The translations under genes and the position numbers were made by a program. Below the pieces are notes generated by a model that made no database searches, was not told where the DNA came from, and was given only the letters and a program-made list of their open reading frames with translations. A stretch of 64,000 bases of DNA, taken from NCBI GenBank assembly GCA_963773105.1, contig CAVZAA010000003.1, forward strand, positions 1 through 64,000. The letters are read 5' to 3'. This document shows, piece by piece, positions 25,323 to 35,450 of this stretch. Origin of the DNA: Trebonia sp963773105 (GTDB lineage Bacteria > Actinomycetota > Actinomycetes > Streptosporangiales > Streptosporangiaceae). Position 1 is the first letter of the stretch, and the number at the start of each line of letters is the position of its first letter.

Positions 25323-26288
25323 ATGTCGGCAAACCGGGTCACCACGCTTGCCGGGGCTATCGCGACGTACGTGAAGCCGGGCATGACGGTGGCCCTGGAA
25401 GGATTCGGGCACCTCGTACCGTCGGCGGCCGCGCACGAGATCATCCGTCAGCGGATCCAGGACCTGACCGTCTGCCGGATGTCCTGCGACATGATGATCG
25501 ACCAGCTCATCGCGGCCGGCTGCGTCCGCGGGCTGGTCTCCTCCTTCATCGGCAACAGCTCGGGCGGTTCGCTGCACGAGCTGCGGCGGGCCGTGGAGGG
25601 ACGCAGCGACCGGGTGGTGACCCTCGATGAGTACAGTCACGGCGGGATGATCGCGCGGTACGTGGCCGGAGCGGCCAAGCTGCCCTTCTATCCGATCCGC
25701 TCCTACCAGGGCAGTGATCTGGCGGCCGTGAACGACTCGATTCGCCAGGTGATCGATCCGTACAGCGGAGACGCGGTGTGCGTCGTGCCGCCGCTCAACC
25801 CGGATGTGTCGATCATTCACGCCCAGCGCGCCGATCGCCGGGGGAACGTGCAGGCGTGGGGCATTCTCGGGGTGCAGCAGGATGTCGCCTTCGCCGGCCG
25901 CCGCGTGATCGTCACGGTCGAGGAAATCGTCGATGACGAGGTGATCCGCGCCGACCCGAATCGCACGATCGTGCCCGCCCAGATCGTCGACGCGGTCGTC
26001 GAGTGCCCCTTCGGCGCGTATCCGGCGCCGGTCCAGGGCTACTACGACCGCGATGACGCGTTCTTCAGGCAATGGTCGGAAATGGCACGGGCGGAGGGCG
26101 CGGTCGACCGCTGGCTGGACGCGTTCGTCCGGGCCACCGCCGACCACGAGGAATTCCTGGCCCTCATCGGGCCCGAGGTGCGCAGGAGGCTGCGGGTCGG
26201 CGAGGCGTTGTCGGGACCGGTGAACTACGGGCTGCACCTGCGGCCGGCCACCTCCAGGCCCGGTCCCGATCAGGAGGTCTCCCGATGA
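25323..26288 (+). CDS. CoA-transferase subunit A (class I, glutaconate-type)
   Basis: Alpha subunit of a class I CoA-transferase, 321 aa. 'YVKPGMTVALEGFGHLVPSAAAHEIIRQ' is the glycine-rich N-terminal core, 'MSCDMMIDQLIAAGCVRGLVSSFIGN' the second strand block, and 'VCVVPPLNPDVSIIHAQRADRRGNVQAWG' the conserved CoA-site region. It pairs with the next gene, overlapping by ATGA. Subunits of this shape act on glutaconate, 3-oxoacids or, in actinobacteria, steroid-ring intermediates (IpdAB); nothing nearby distinguishes these. I chose the ATG at 25323; the frame is open to a TTG at 25287. Confidence 0.85.
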   Translation: MSANRVTTLAGAIATYVKPGMTVALEGFGHLVPSAAAHEIIRQRIQDLTVCRMSCDMMIDQLIAAGCVRGLVSSFIGNSSGGSLHELRRAVEGRSDRVVTLDEYSHGGMIARYVAGAAKLPFYPIRSYQGSDLAAVNDSIRQVIDPYSGDAVCVVPPLNPDVSIIHAQRADRRGNVQAWGILGVQQDVAFAGRRVIVTVEEIVDDEVIRADPNRTIVPAQIVDAVVECPFGAYPAPVQGYYDRDDAFFRQWSEMARAEGAVDRWLDAFVRATADHEEFLALIGPEVRRRLRVGEALSGPVNYGLHLRPATSRPGPDQEVSR

Positions 26289-27034
26289 GCCCGGCGGCGA
26301 CGATCACCGAGATGCTGACCGTCCTGGCGGCGCGGGAAATGGCGGGCAGTCGCGTCGTCTTCGCCGGCATCGGGCTGCCTACCCTCGCCGCCTCCCTCGC
26401 TCAGCTCACCGGTGCGCAGGAGATCGAGGTCATCTACGAGTCGGGGGTCACCGGCGCGCACCCGCTGGGCCTGCCGACCACGATCTCCGACTCGATCCTG
26501 GTGACCGGGGCGGAAGCCGTCCTGCCCATGCCGCAGCTGTTCGGCTACGTGATCCAGGGGCAGCGGATCGACACCGGATTCCTCGGCGCGGCCCAGATCG
26601 ACCGGCATGGCAGCCTGAACTCCACCGTGATCGGCGGGTCGTATGCGCGGCCAGAGCACCGGCTGCCCGGATCCGGCGGCGCGATCGAGGTAATGGCGCA
26701 CGCGCGGGAGGTATTCGTCGTCATGCGCAGGCACAGCCCGCAGACCCTGGTGGACCGGCTCGACTTCGTGACGTCCCCCGCACCCGCGGGCGGACGGCAG
26801 GCGACCGGCCGCGGCGTCACCCGCCTTATCACCCCGCTCGGCGTGCTGACCAGGGAGGATGACGAACTCGTGCTGAGCTCGGTTAACCCCGGGGCGGACA
26901 TCGCGCAGATCCGCTCGGCCACCGGGTGGCCGCTGAAGGTGGCCGCCGACGTGAGCGACGCCGAGCCGCCGACGGCCCAGGAGCTGCGGGTGCTGCGGGA
27001 AGTCCTGGATCCGGGCCGGCTGTACCTCCGTTGA
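26285..27034 (+). CDS. CoA-transferase subunit B (class I, glutaconate-type)
   Basis: Beta subunit, 249 aa. 'VVFAGIGLPTLAASLAQLTGAQEIEVIYESGVTG' contains the position of the catalytic glutamate (E in 'YESG'), where the acyl-CoA thioester forms on the enzyme. 'GFLGAAQIDRHGSLNSTVIG' and 'RLITPLGVLTREDDELVLSSVNPGADIAQIRSATGW' are typical of the subunit. Start ATG overlaps the stop of subunit A, so the two are made together. The upstream in-frame extension to 26072 lies over subunit A and is not real. Confidence 0.85.
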   Translation: MSPAATITEMLTVLAAREMAGSRVVFAGIGLPTLAASLAQLTGAQEIEVIYESGVTGAHPLGLPTTISDSILVTGAEAVLPMPQLFGYVIQGQRIDTGFLGAAQIDRHGSLNSTVIGGSYARPEHRLPGSGGAIEVMAHAREVFVVMRRHSPQTLVDRLDFVTSPAPAGGRQATGRGVTRLITPLGVLTREDDELVLSSVNPGADIAQIRSATGWPLKVAADVSDAEPPTAQELRVLREVLDPGRLYLR

Positions 27035-27141
27035 CGCACTTCCCGCATCGGCCTCGAAGCAGTTACGAGCCTTTACTCGGTGAGCTGGGCGGCATGCTCG
27101 CACTGGGCCCGTCATAGGTTTGGACGGTCTGGCGAGAGGCG

Positions 27142-28218
27142 TCAGGTTAGCCCAGAGCACTGGCCGGTAGCTGGGCCGTTGCTGGTGTTGGGTTTGCCGC
27201 CGTCGGTGGGAGCCGGGTTGTTGCCTGAGCACGACAGTGCCCCGTTGACTTGGTTGCCCGCCACCAGGGTGGCGCCGACGTTGCCGGTAATGCTGGCCGG
27301 CCCGCCGATGGTGTTTCCGGACACGGTCACCCGGCCGCCGTTACGAGCGACGCGGGCCGGTCCGCTAATGGTGGCCCCGCCCAGCGTCACCCCGCCGACG
27401 TCGCCGGTGAGGGTGACCTGGCCAGTAACGGTGTCCGCGGTGCATGAGGTGCCGTTGGCCCCACCGAGCAGCACCAGCCCGGCCGCGCCGGTCGCCGACG
27501 CCGGGCCGCTGACAGTCGAGCCGCACACCGCCAGTCTGGCCGGGCTATCGGCGGACAGCGGTCCGCCGAGCGTGGAGGCCTGGATGGACACCACTGCCCC
27601 GGCCGTGATCTTCACCGGGCCGGAGATGCTCGCCTGGTCCAGGCAGGTGACCCCCGCCCCAATGGTCAGCGGACGACTGTAGCTGCCGGTGATCTCGGTC
27701 CCGCACCCGCCAACGGTGATCGACAGGCTGACGGTAGCGGTCGCCCCGGCCGAGTCAGCCGCCTGCAGGGTGAAGTCGAACGCACCCGCCAGCACCGGAA
27801 AGCCGGAGATGACCCCGGCCGGGCTCAATGACAACCCCGGCGGCAGCCACCGGTCGGAGACGGACCAGCGGTACGGCGGACTCCCCCCACTGACGTTGAG
27901 CATCGGCACGGAGTACCGGGTGCCTAGCATCGCATCCGGCAGGCTGGTCGTGGTCATCGAAATCGGGCACACCATGACTGCCCTACCACCAGATTGCCCG
28001 TGTCCAGGACACATGCGTTCCTGGCCGCGTCCGACCAGATCTCGTGCGGAAAGATGGGGCCGGTGAACGGCGGCATGACCTTGGCCGCGGGCCCTGGCCA
28101 CGTTGACCGCCGACTGTGACTGGACCGCCGAGGCCAGCAGCCAGCCAGCCAGGCTGAACGCCAGCGCGCCGGCGGCCAGCGCCGATCCTCCCCCATACCT
28201 ACGCATAGCTCCTGCCAT
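27142..28218 (-). CDS. Secreted putative-Ig and beta-repeat protein
   Basis: 358-aa exported protein. Signal peptide at residues 1-38 ('GSALAAGALAFSLAGWLLA'). Residues 105-165 are a He_PIG-type Ig domain ('LPPGLSLSPAGVISGFPVLAGAF', then 'ATATVSLSITVGG'). The rest is a run of about 20-residue beta repeats ('SGPA.....GGVTLGGATISGPA', 'VSGNTIGGPASITGN'), probably a beta-helix. It ends with the motif 'CSGNNPAPTDGGKPNT' seen in related actinobacterial surface proteins. Residues 48-85 look unlike protein in this frame, while the +1 frame reads sensibly ('VMPPFTGPIFPHEIWSD'), so compensating frameshifts are possible there. AGGAG 7 nt upstream supports the ATG at 28218. Confidence 0.7.
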   Translation of the reverse strand: MAGAMRRYGGGSALAAGALAFSLAGWLLASAVQSQSAVNVARARGQGHAAVHRPHLSARDLVGRGQERMCPGHGQSGGRAVMVCPISMTTTSLPDAMLGTRYSVPMLNVSGGSPPYRWSVSDRWLPPGLSLSPAGVISGFPVLAGAFDFTLQAADSAGATATVSLSITVGGCGTEITGSYSRPLTIGAGVTCLDQASISGPVKITAGAVVSIQASTLGGPLSADSPARLAVCGSTVSGPASATGAAGLVLLGGANGTSCTADTVTGQVTLTGDVGGVTLGGATISGPARVARNGGRVTVSGNTIGGPASITGNVGATLVAGNQVNGALSCSGNNPAPTDGGKPNTSNGPATGQCSGLT

Positions 28219-28260
28219 GCCACTCTCCTTCAGTCAAGGGAAGCAAAGCCTTCTGTCCTA

Positions 28261-28315
28261 AACGGTCCCGTGCTTCGCGTTGGCCGGAAACGTGAAAGCA
28301 CGGTCCGTTCCATAC
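28261..28315. repeat. Inverted repeat with AACGGTCCCGTGCTT arms
   Basis: AACGGTCCCGTGCTT and AAGCACGGTCCGTT face each other around a 23-nt loop. The arms share the ACGG(A/T)CC(C)GTG part of the dispersed palindrome family. It lies between the secreted protein start and the broken membrane gene (28219-28341) and could terminate the latter. Confidence 0.5.
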
Positions 28316-28341
28316 GCTAGATTTTGGATTTCTTTCGGGGT

Positions 28342-29172
28342 TTATGCCTGCGCGAATCGGATGCGGAGGCCGAGGCGGCGCAGCACGCAGGCGAACCACA
28401 GCGCGGACGAGAGGCTGCCCACGACGACTCCGCCGACCGTAAGGACGGTGGTGAGCAGGAGGAAGATCTGGGTCGGCTCAACGGCCATCAGTAGAGCAAG
28501 GCAGGCGGCCGACAGGGCGAAAATCCCGGCCTACAGCCAGGTCGCTGCCCGGAAGAAACTCTCCAGTCCAGGGTGACGGGACGACGGCTGGCGCAACGCC
28601 ACCACCTCGGCGACCAACTGGGCGATCAGCGGTTCGCGGGTGGGAGCGCTCCGCGCGAACAAAATGCACAAGGCCAGGTTAGCCAGCGGGAACTGGAGTA
28701 GGAAGAATAGTTCGCTTCCGGTCGCGAGCACCAGCGCTGTCTGCAGCGTCAACACCAGGGCCGAGATCGTCAGCAGGCCGGGGACGCTCTGGCCCGCCAC
28801 CTTGCGCACCGCCGCGGTAAGCCATATCACGACCGTCGCAAGCACCATCCCCGCGTCCTGCCCGCTTAGCTTTGCGCCGACGAGGTACGCGGCGACGGGG
28901 AGGCCGAGCGATTCGGTGAGGTTCCATCCCGCCGTCAAGATCAGGCGCCAGGGGCGGGGCAGCTCAAGATCAACAGGCTTCGGCGACCAGCCAGTTACCC
29001 TAACTGCGTCTACGGTCTTGCGGTATTCGAGGTGCTTGACTACCCGGGCTTCCGGGTCTAGCAGAACCTCGTGCTTCGGGAGATCGCGGGTGGGTGTCGC
29101 GGGAGCATCCGCATCCGAAGTGACATCCTGAGCACGGTGGAGGTCGCCATGCCAGGCGTGCAGCTCGCGCAT
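28342..29172 (-). pseudogene. Multi-helix membrane protein split by an amber codon
   Basis: The frame from 29172 encodes 213 aa with four membrane helices after a soluble N-terminus ('VLLDPEARVVKHLEYRKTVDAVRVTGWSPKP') and stops at TAG 28531-28533 after 'LESFFRAATWL'. Beyond the TAG the same frame continues for 62 sense codons with two more clear helices ('AGIFALSAACLALLMAVE' and 'IFLLLTTVLTVGGVVVGSL') and ends in the basic tail 'RRLGLRIRFAQA' at 28342. A single TGG-to-TAG change explains it. Similar proteins are VC0807/DUF3159-type membrane proteins of unknown function. The 213-aa product may be made but would lack the last two helices. Confidence 0.75.
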
Positions 29173-29249
29173 TGGTCGTCCAGTGCCGACATCGGGTCTT
29201 CATCCCTCAGTACGGCCAATAGGACGAATCGGTTCACGCCCCTGATTGA

Positions 29250-29780
29250 TCAGGCGGCGCGGCAGGTTTTCCCGACGAGCTGGGCGGGCGGGTTCGCCAG
29301 GTACTGGCGGGCCAGAGCATAGCGATGCTCAATGTGGCCGAGGGCAATGTTGCATACATGGCAGAGGAGCCCGCGAACGCACTTTCCGCATGAGCGGCAC
29401 TTGTCCTTGCAGCATGCGTGGTCGTGGTCCACGTGGATGCGCTGTCCCTCCTTGAACGGCTCGTGGCACATCCCGCAGGCGTAAGCCTGCGCCTTCAGCA
29501 GCCGGTCGAAGTGGTCCAGCGTCAGCCCGTAGCTGGCAATTCTGGCCTTGCGGTTGGATTTCTTGTGTGACTCCGATGACTGGCGATGCGGGTGGTTGCG
29601 TCTGTACATCCGCTGGCGCTCCATGAGCTCGGCTGTCTTACAGTCGCCCCCGTGACCCGGCGTCCGCGCACATGTGGTCTTCTTTCGCGGCATCCACTTT
29701 CCGCATATCTCTTGTCCGACGGGCGCAAGCTGTGTCTCCGACTCTCCGACTTGCATTGCGACACGCCGCATCGTCTTCAC
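29250..29780 (-). CDS. Recombination endonuclease VII-like (HNH) nuclease
   Basis: 176-aa protein with the phage T4 endonuclease VII fold signature: 'YGLTLDHFDRLLKAQAYACGMCHEPF' (first zinc cysteine pair), 'IHVDHDHACC' (catalytic His-Asp), and 'VRGLLCHVCNIALGHIEHR' (second pair and helix). An extra C-rich insert ('CCKDKCRSCGKC') sits between. Family members resolve branched DNA in actinophages or occur as mobile genes. No other phage gene is present here. It lies 85 bp downstream of tRNA-Val on the same strand, suggesting a relic of an element inserted at the tRNA. Start assigned to GTG 29780; ATG at 29771 is an alternative. Confidence 0.85.
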   Translation of the reverse strand: MKTMRRVAMQVGESETQLAPVGQEICGKWMPRKKTTCARTPGHGGDCKTAELMERQRMYRRNHPHRQSSESHKKSNRKARIASYGLTLDHFDRLLKAQAYACGMCHEPFKEGQRIHVDHDHACCKDKCRSCGKCVRGLLCHVCNIALGHIEHRYALARQYLANPPAQLVGKTCRAA

Positions 29781-29864
29781 TCACTTCCCACTGCTTCGAG
29801 GGAGTTCCTCGGCCTCGAAGTGGTAAGCGATCCAGTCCGGGGCCGGACGGGTATTCGAAAATTG

Positions 29865-29936
29865 TGGGCGCAACAGGGATCGAACCTGTGGCCGTCCGGT
29901 TGTAAGCCGGATGCTCTCCCGCTGAGCTATGCGCCC
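29865..29936 (-). tRNA. tRNA-Val (anticodon UAC)
   Basis: Cloverleaf is complete: acceptor arms GGGCGCA/TGCGCCC, D-arm with AGCTCAGCGGGAGAGC, anticodon stem TCCGG/CCGGA with loop CTTACAA (anticodon TAC, reads GUA), T-arm CAGG-TTCGATC-CCTG and discriminator A. CCA is not encoded. Length 72 nt. Confidence 0.95.
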
Positions 29937-30131
29937 CTTGTGCTGAGGTGTCCCTGCGTTCCGGGGAACCCAACCAGCATAAGGCTTCCAGCGTCCTGTC
30001 TGTCGCAGAGCGCTCGAGCAAGCATACGGAGGACTCGGCACGACCGAGAATGGGGACCGGCGGATCTCGGCTGAGTTGGCGCGCGGCGGCGGGGAGGGTC
30101 TGGGGCGCTGGGGTTCGGCGACAATGGACGG

Positions 30132-33100
30132 GTGCAGGTCGCGATCCTGGGTCCGCTTGAGGTCATTGACGACGGGGGTGCCCCGGTCGTCGTCTCCGGC
30201 GCGCGGCTGCGCGATCTGATCGTTCGGCTGGCGCTGGCCGGCGGCCGGCCGGTGAGCACCTCCGAGCTGGCGGAGGCGGTCTGGGGCGTCGAACCGCCTG
30301 CGGATCTGGCCAACGCGCTGCAGACGCTGGTGTCGCGGGCCAGGCGCGCTCTGGGCGGGCCGCACGCCGTCGAGCAGTCGGCGGCCGGGTACCGGCTGGC
30401 GGTCAAGGCCGACGACGTGGACGCGTTCCGGTTCCAGCGGCTGCTGGCAGAGGGGCGCGTTCAGGAGGCGATGGGACTGTGGCGGGGACCCGCGCTGGCC
30501 GACGCGGGAGAGTTCGCGGCCCCGCACGCCCAGCGCCTGGAGCGGCTGCAGCTCGATGCGCTTGTGAACCGGCTGACCCGCGAGGTGGCCGATGATCCGG
30601 CCGGCGGGCACGTCGCGCTGCTCGAGGTGCTGGTCGCCAGCCACCCGCTGCACGAGAAGCTCACCGGGCTGCTGATGCGGGCGCTGGCAGCGACCGGACG
30701 GCAGGCGGAGGCGCTGGCCGCGTACGGGGCGATGCGCGAGCGGCTGGCCGACCAGCTTGGCATTGACCCGGGCGCCGAGCTGCAGGCGGTGCAGCTTGAA
30801 GTGCTCAGGGGCGAGGCAGCGGCCCGCGGCGCGGCGGTCGGGAATGGAGCCACAGAGACCGTCGCGATAGCGCAAGAGCCGGGAACCGGCGCCGCCGCCG
30901 AGACCACGGACCCGATGCGCGGCAACCCGAGAGCCCGCACGAACTTGCGCGCGCAGCTCACCAGCTTCGTCGGTCGCGAGGACGATGTGGCCCGGGTGAC
31001 CAAGGCCCTGGAGCAGTACCGGCTGGTGACGCTGGTCGGTCCGGGCGGAACGGGTAAGACGCGGCTGGCGGTCGAGGTAGCGGCGCTGACCGCCGGCGGC
31101 AGTGCGGGCACGACCGCCGTGGACGACGACGTCTCCGACGGGGTCTGGCTGGCCGAGCTGGCCTCGGTCACCGACCCGGCCGACCTGCCGCAGTCCGTTC
31201 TTGGCTCGATCGGCCTCCGAGAGCCTCGCTTGCTGCCCGACGGCGCTCCGCGGGCGGGAAGCCGCGACGCGCGAACTCGGCTGCTTGACGGCCTGGCCGA
31301 GGCCCGTGCCCTGCTCGTGCTCGACAACTGCGAGCACCTCATCGATGCCTGCGCGCACCTGGCGGACGAGCTGCTGAGGCACTGTCCGGGGCTGCGGATC
31401 GTCGCCACCAGCCGGGAGCCGCTCGGTATCACCGGCGAATCGCTGCTGTCGATCGCGCCCCTCGGCCAGCCCGTGCCCGGGGTTCCCGCGCACGAAGCGG
31501 TCGCCTTCCCCGCCGTCCGGCTGTTTGCCGAGCGCGCGGTGGCGGTCAGCCCCGGTTTCGAGATTACCGACGACACGGTCGCCCTCGTCATCGATATCGT
31601 CCGGCGTCTTGACGGGCTGCCGCTGGCGATCGAGCTGGCCGCCGCCAGGCTTAGGACGCTGCCGCTGGCCGAGATCGCGCGGCGGCTGAACGATCGTTTC
31701 CGGCTGCTGACCGGGGGCAGCCGCACCGCCCTGCCCCGCCATCGCACGCTGCGCGCGGTGGTGGAATGGAGCTGGGACCTGCTCACGCCAGAGGAACGAC
31801 TGCTGGCCGAGCGCTTCGCCGTCTTCCCGGCCGGGGCGACGCCGGACGCGGTCGCGGTGGTCTGCGCGGGCCCGGGCGGGTCGGCCGCCGGGGGCGGGCC
31901 CGCCGATGTCGATCCGGCCGAGGTCGACGATCTGCTTTCTTCCCTGGTGGACAAGTCGCTGCTGCAGCCCGTGCGGGCGGCGCAGGGCGAAGCGGCTCGG
32001 GAGACGGGCGGCGTCCGGCTGCGAATGCTTGAGACGGTCCGCGAGTACGGGACCGAGCAACTGGCCGGCCGGGGCGAGCTCGCAGAACTACTCCGTCGCC
32101 ATGCCGTTCACTACTCGGACCTGATGGCCGAGGCCGCGCCCCGGCTGCTGACCAGGGACCAGGTGAGGTGGCTGCGCATGGTGGAGGCAGACCGCGACAA
32201 CATCCTGGCCGCGCTGCGCTACTGGTGCGACGTCGAGGACGCCTGGCAGGCGCTTACCCTCGCGGTCGGGGTCAGCGGCATGGCGATGCTGCTCGGCAAC
32301 TACTCCGACATCACCGACTGGGTCGGCCAGGCTCTGGCGGTGCCGGACAGCGATGCGGCGGGCGAGGAGCTGCGCACCGTCGCCCAGGCGCTGTATCACG
32401 TCAACAAGAACATGCAGAGCGACGAGAAGGCCCCGGCGCACGGGACGCCGCCCGCGGCCGCGCCCGCCGCGCCGTCCTGGCCGGCTGACCTCACCGAGCG
32501 AGTCGACGCGCTCGACTACGCCAGGCGCCCGCTGCTGGGGCTGTTGCGCGAGATCTACGCGTTCTTCAGCGACGACCGCGAGCGGCTGGGCCGCTACATC
32601 GACCAGGCGATCGCCGGCGATGACGAATGGCTGGTCGCGGTCAGCTGGATGATGCGCGCGACCCTGGCCGAGAACGACGGCGAGGTCGACGCGCTGCGGG
32701 TTGCCGTCGAGGAGGCGCTCCGGCGCTACCGCGTGCTGGGCGAGCGGTGGGGGCTGTCGAGTGCGCTGCGGCTCACCGGCACGGTCCGCGTTCTCGACGG
32801 CGACCTGGACGGGGCCACCGACGCCTACACCGAGGCGCTGGCCGCGCTGAACGAGCTCGGGTCGAGGGATGACGAGTTCATACTCCGGCTCCAACTGGCG
32901 GATCTGGCAACCCGCCGCGGCGACCTGGACTTGGCGCGGGAGAGCTTCGAGGCCGCTCTCATAGCGGTGCAGAACGGCGGCTGGGGGCCGGATGAGGCGA
33001 TCATGCTGGCCGCCTGCGCTCGGTTTGAGGCGGCGGCGGGCAATACGGCTCGGGCCAGGGACCTGCACGCATCGGCGGTCGCCCGGGTGCGGCTGCTCAG

Positions 33101-33500
33101 CCACAGCACGCCGGTCTGGCAGCATCTGAGCACGATCGTGGACGGCGCGGGTGCCATGATCGCCGTCGGCGAGGGGGACCTGGGGCTTGCCCGGGAGCGG
33201 GCGGCGGCAGCGCGCAAGTCGGCGGTTGCGACCGCCGACATGCCGCTGATCGCCTCCGTCGCGCTCATCGCGGCCGAGCTTGCGCTCGCACTCGGGGAGC
33301 AGGCGAGAGCGGCCGAGCTGCTCGCCGCCGCCGCCGTGGTGCGCGGCGCCGACGACCCGACCGCCATGGAGGTGCGCAGCCTCAGGGAACGGCTGCGGCT
33401 GGCTCTCGGCGACCAGGCCTTCGCCGAGAGCCATGCGCGAGGGGCGGAGCTGAGCCGCGCGGCCGCCCTGGCGCTGCTGGATTCCGCGCTATCGGGGTGA
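30132..33500 (+). CDS. AfsR/SARP-type regulator (BTAD, NB-ARC, TPR)
   Basis: Large pathway regulator of 1122 aa. Residues 1-95 are an OmpR-like DNA-binding winged helix ('VSTSELAEAVWGVEPPADLANALQTLVSRARRAL'), 96-245 the BTAD helical domain ('RQAEALAAYGAMRERLADQLGIDPGAELQAV'), and 275-560 the NB-ARC ATPase with Walker A 'GPGGTGKTRL' (about 302-311), Walker B 'LLVLDNCEH' and 'ATSREPLGI'. The remainder is a TPR-rich half. Such proteins activate secondary-metabolite, transport or stress genes when the C-terminal sensor binds a ligand. The adjacent DrrAB-like exporter is a plausible target, though it is on the other strand. GTG start at 30132. Confidence 0.92.
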   Translation: MQVAILGPLEVIDDGGAPVVVSGARLRDLIVRLALAGGRPVSTSELAEAVWGVEPPADLANALQTLVSRARRALGGPHAVEQSAAGYRLAVKADDVDAFRFQRLLAEGRVQEAMGLWRGPALADAGEFAAPHAQRLERLQLDALVNRLTREVADDPAGGHVALLEVLVASHPLHEKLTGLLMRALAATGRQAEALAAYGAMRERLADQLGIDPGAELQAVQLEVLRGEAAARGAAVGNGATETVAIAQEPGTGAAAETTDPMRGNPRARTNLRAQLTSFVGREDDVARVTKALEQYRLVTLVGPGGTGKTRLAVEVAALTAGGSAGTTAVDDDVSDGVWLAELASVTDPADLPQSVLGSIGLREPRLLPDGAPRAGSRDARTRLLDGLAEARALLVLDNCEHLIDACAHLADELLRHCPGLRIVATSREPLGITGESLLSIAPLGQPVPGVPAHEAVAFPAVRLFAERAVAVSPGFEITDDTVALVIDIVRRLDGLPLAIELAAARLRTLPLAEIARRLNDRFRLLTGGSRTALPRHRTLRAVVEWSWDLLTPEERLLAERFAVFPAGATPDAVAVVCAGPGGSAAGGGPADVDPAEVDDLLSSLVDKSLLQPVRAAQGEAARETGGVRLRMLETVREYGTEQLAGRGELAELLRRHAVHYSDLMAEAAPRLLTRDQVRWLRMVEADRDNILAALRYWCDVEDAWQALTLAVGVSGMAMLLGNYSDITDWVGQALAVPDSDAAGEELRTVAQALYHVNKNMQSDEKAPAHGTPPAAAPAAPSWPADLTERVDALDYARRPLLGLLREIYAFFSDDRERLGRYIDQAIAGDDEWLVAVSWMMRATLAENDGEVDALRVAVEEALRRYRVLGERWGLSSALRLTGTVRVLDGDLDGATDAYTEALAALNELGSRDDEFILRLQLADLATRRGDLDLARESFEAALIAVQNGGWGPDEAIMLAACARFEAAAGNTARARDLHASAVARVRLLSHSTPVWQHLSTIVDGAGAMIAVGEGDLGLARERAAAARKSAVATADMPLIASVALIAAELALALGEQARAAELLAAAAVVRGADDPTAMEVRSLRERLRLALGDQAFAESHARGAELSRAAALALLDSALSG

Positions 33501-33521
33501 CGGTCCAGCCGGGGCGGCCGA

Positions 33522-34369
33522 TCAGGTGCGCCGCACATACGCCCGCATGGCCAGCGGGAAGAACACCACCAGGATCCCCGCGATCCAGACGAGCGTCCAG
33601 CCGACAGCGCTCGCGGTAGTGGTGCCGTCGGTCAGCGCGGAATTGCCGAGCAGGAGCCCGCGCACCGCGTCGACGACGTGCGAGATCGGGTTGACCTTCA
33701 CGAACGCCTGCAGCCAGCCAGGCATCGACGACACCTTCACGAAGGTGCTGCTGGCGAACGTCAGCGGCAGCACCAGCAGCATCATCACGCCCTGGACGGA
33801 CCCGGCGGTGCGCATCTTCAATCCGACCCAGACCGAGATCCACGCGAAGGCGAGGGCGAAGCAGATCGCGAGCCCGATCGCCGCCAGCAGCGACAGCAGG
33901 TTGGTCTCGACCCGGAAGCCGAGGATGTAGCCGAAGCCGATGGTGATCACCACCACCAGCAGGTAGCGGAAGAACTCGGCCAGCACCGCGCCGACCAGCG
34001 GGATGGCGCGGCCGATGGGCAGCGACCTGAACCGGTCGAATACCCCCTTTTCGATGTCGGCGTTCATGTTCTGCCCGATCGAGATCGAGCTCATCGCGAT
34101 CGTCTGCGCGAGCAGGCCCGGGAGCAGGAACTCCAGGTACAGGTGACGTGAACCGCCGCCGCCGAGCGAACCGCCGAGGGCCCCGCCGAGCACGTAGTAG
34201 AACAGGACCAGGAAGATGATCGGCTGCAGGGTCACGTCGATGAACTGCTCGGGCGTGCGGACCAGCTTGATCAGGTTCCGCTTGGCGAGCACGCCCGCGT
34301 AGCGGAGCTGCCTGAACTGCCGCTGTCGCCGGGCCGGTACCCCGGCCGGGGAGTCGAATGTTACCGCGG

Positions 34370-34373
<4 letters not shown>
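33522..34373 (-). CDS. ABC-2 exporter permease (DrrB-like)
   Basis: Membrane half of a two-gene exporter, 283 aa with six helices. 'RTPEQFIDVTLQPIIFLVLFYYVLGG' and 'GVFDRFRSLPIGRAIPLVGAVLAE' are the hallmark DrrB/ABC-2 segments, followed by 'LLVLPLTFASSTFVKVSSMPGWLQAFVKVNPISHVVDAVR', the conserved C-terminal loop. ATGA overlap with the ATPase gene shows co-translation. Family members export anthracyclines, antibiotics or lipids; substrate not deducible. Confidence 0.92.
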
Positions 34374-35341
<968 letters not shown>

Positions 35342-35450
35342 GGCCCCAGCTTGCGGTACCTCGCTGACAGCACGCGCACAGCACGCTGGCACGGCCCTGG
35401 CACCGGGTGCACGCGGCATTTACGGGCTTGCCGGCCGTATGCTGAGCGGC

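Noticed and set aside
28531..28533. Pyrrolysine or selenocysteine-type readthrough of the TAG
   Set aside because: No recoding element or matching tRNA is seen, and the position fits a tryptophan changed by one base.
29250..29780. Prophage
   Set aside because: Only one phage-like nuclease gene; no integrase, structural, packaging or lysis genes.
29781..32060. 759-codon minus-strand frame across the tRNA and AfsR-like gene
   Set aside because: It runs through a tRNA and antisense to a well-supported regulator; residue composition is that of a shadow frame.
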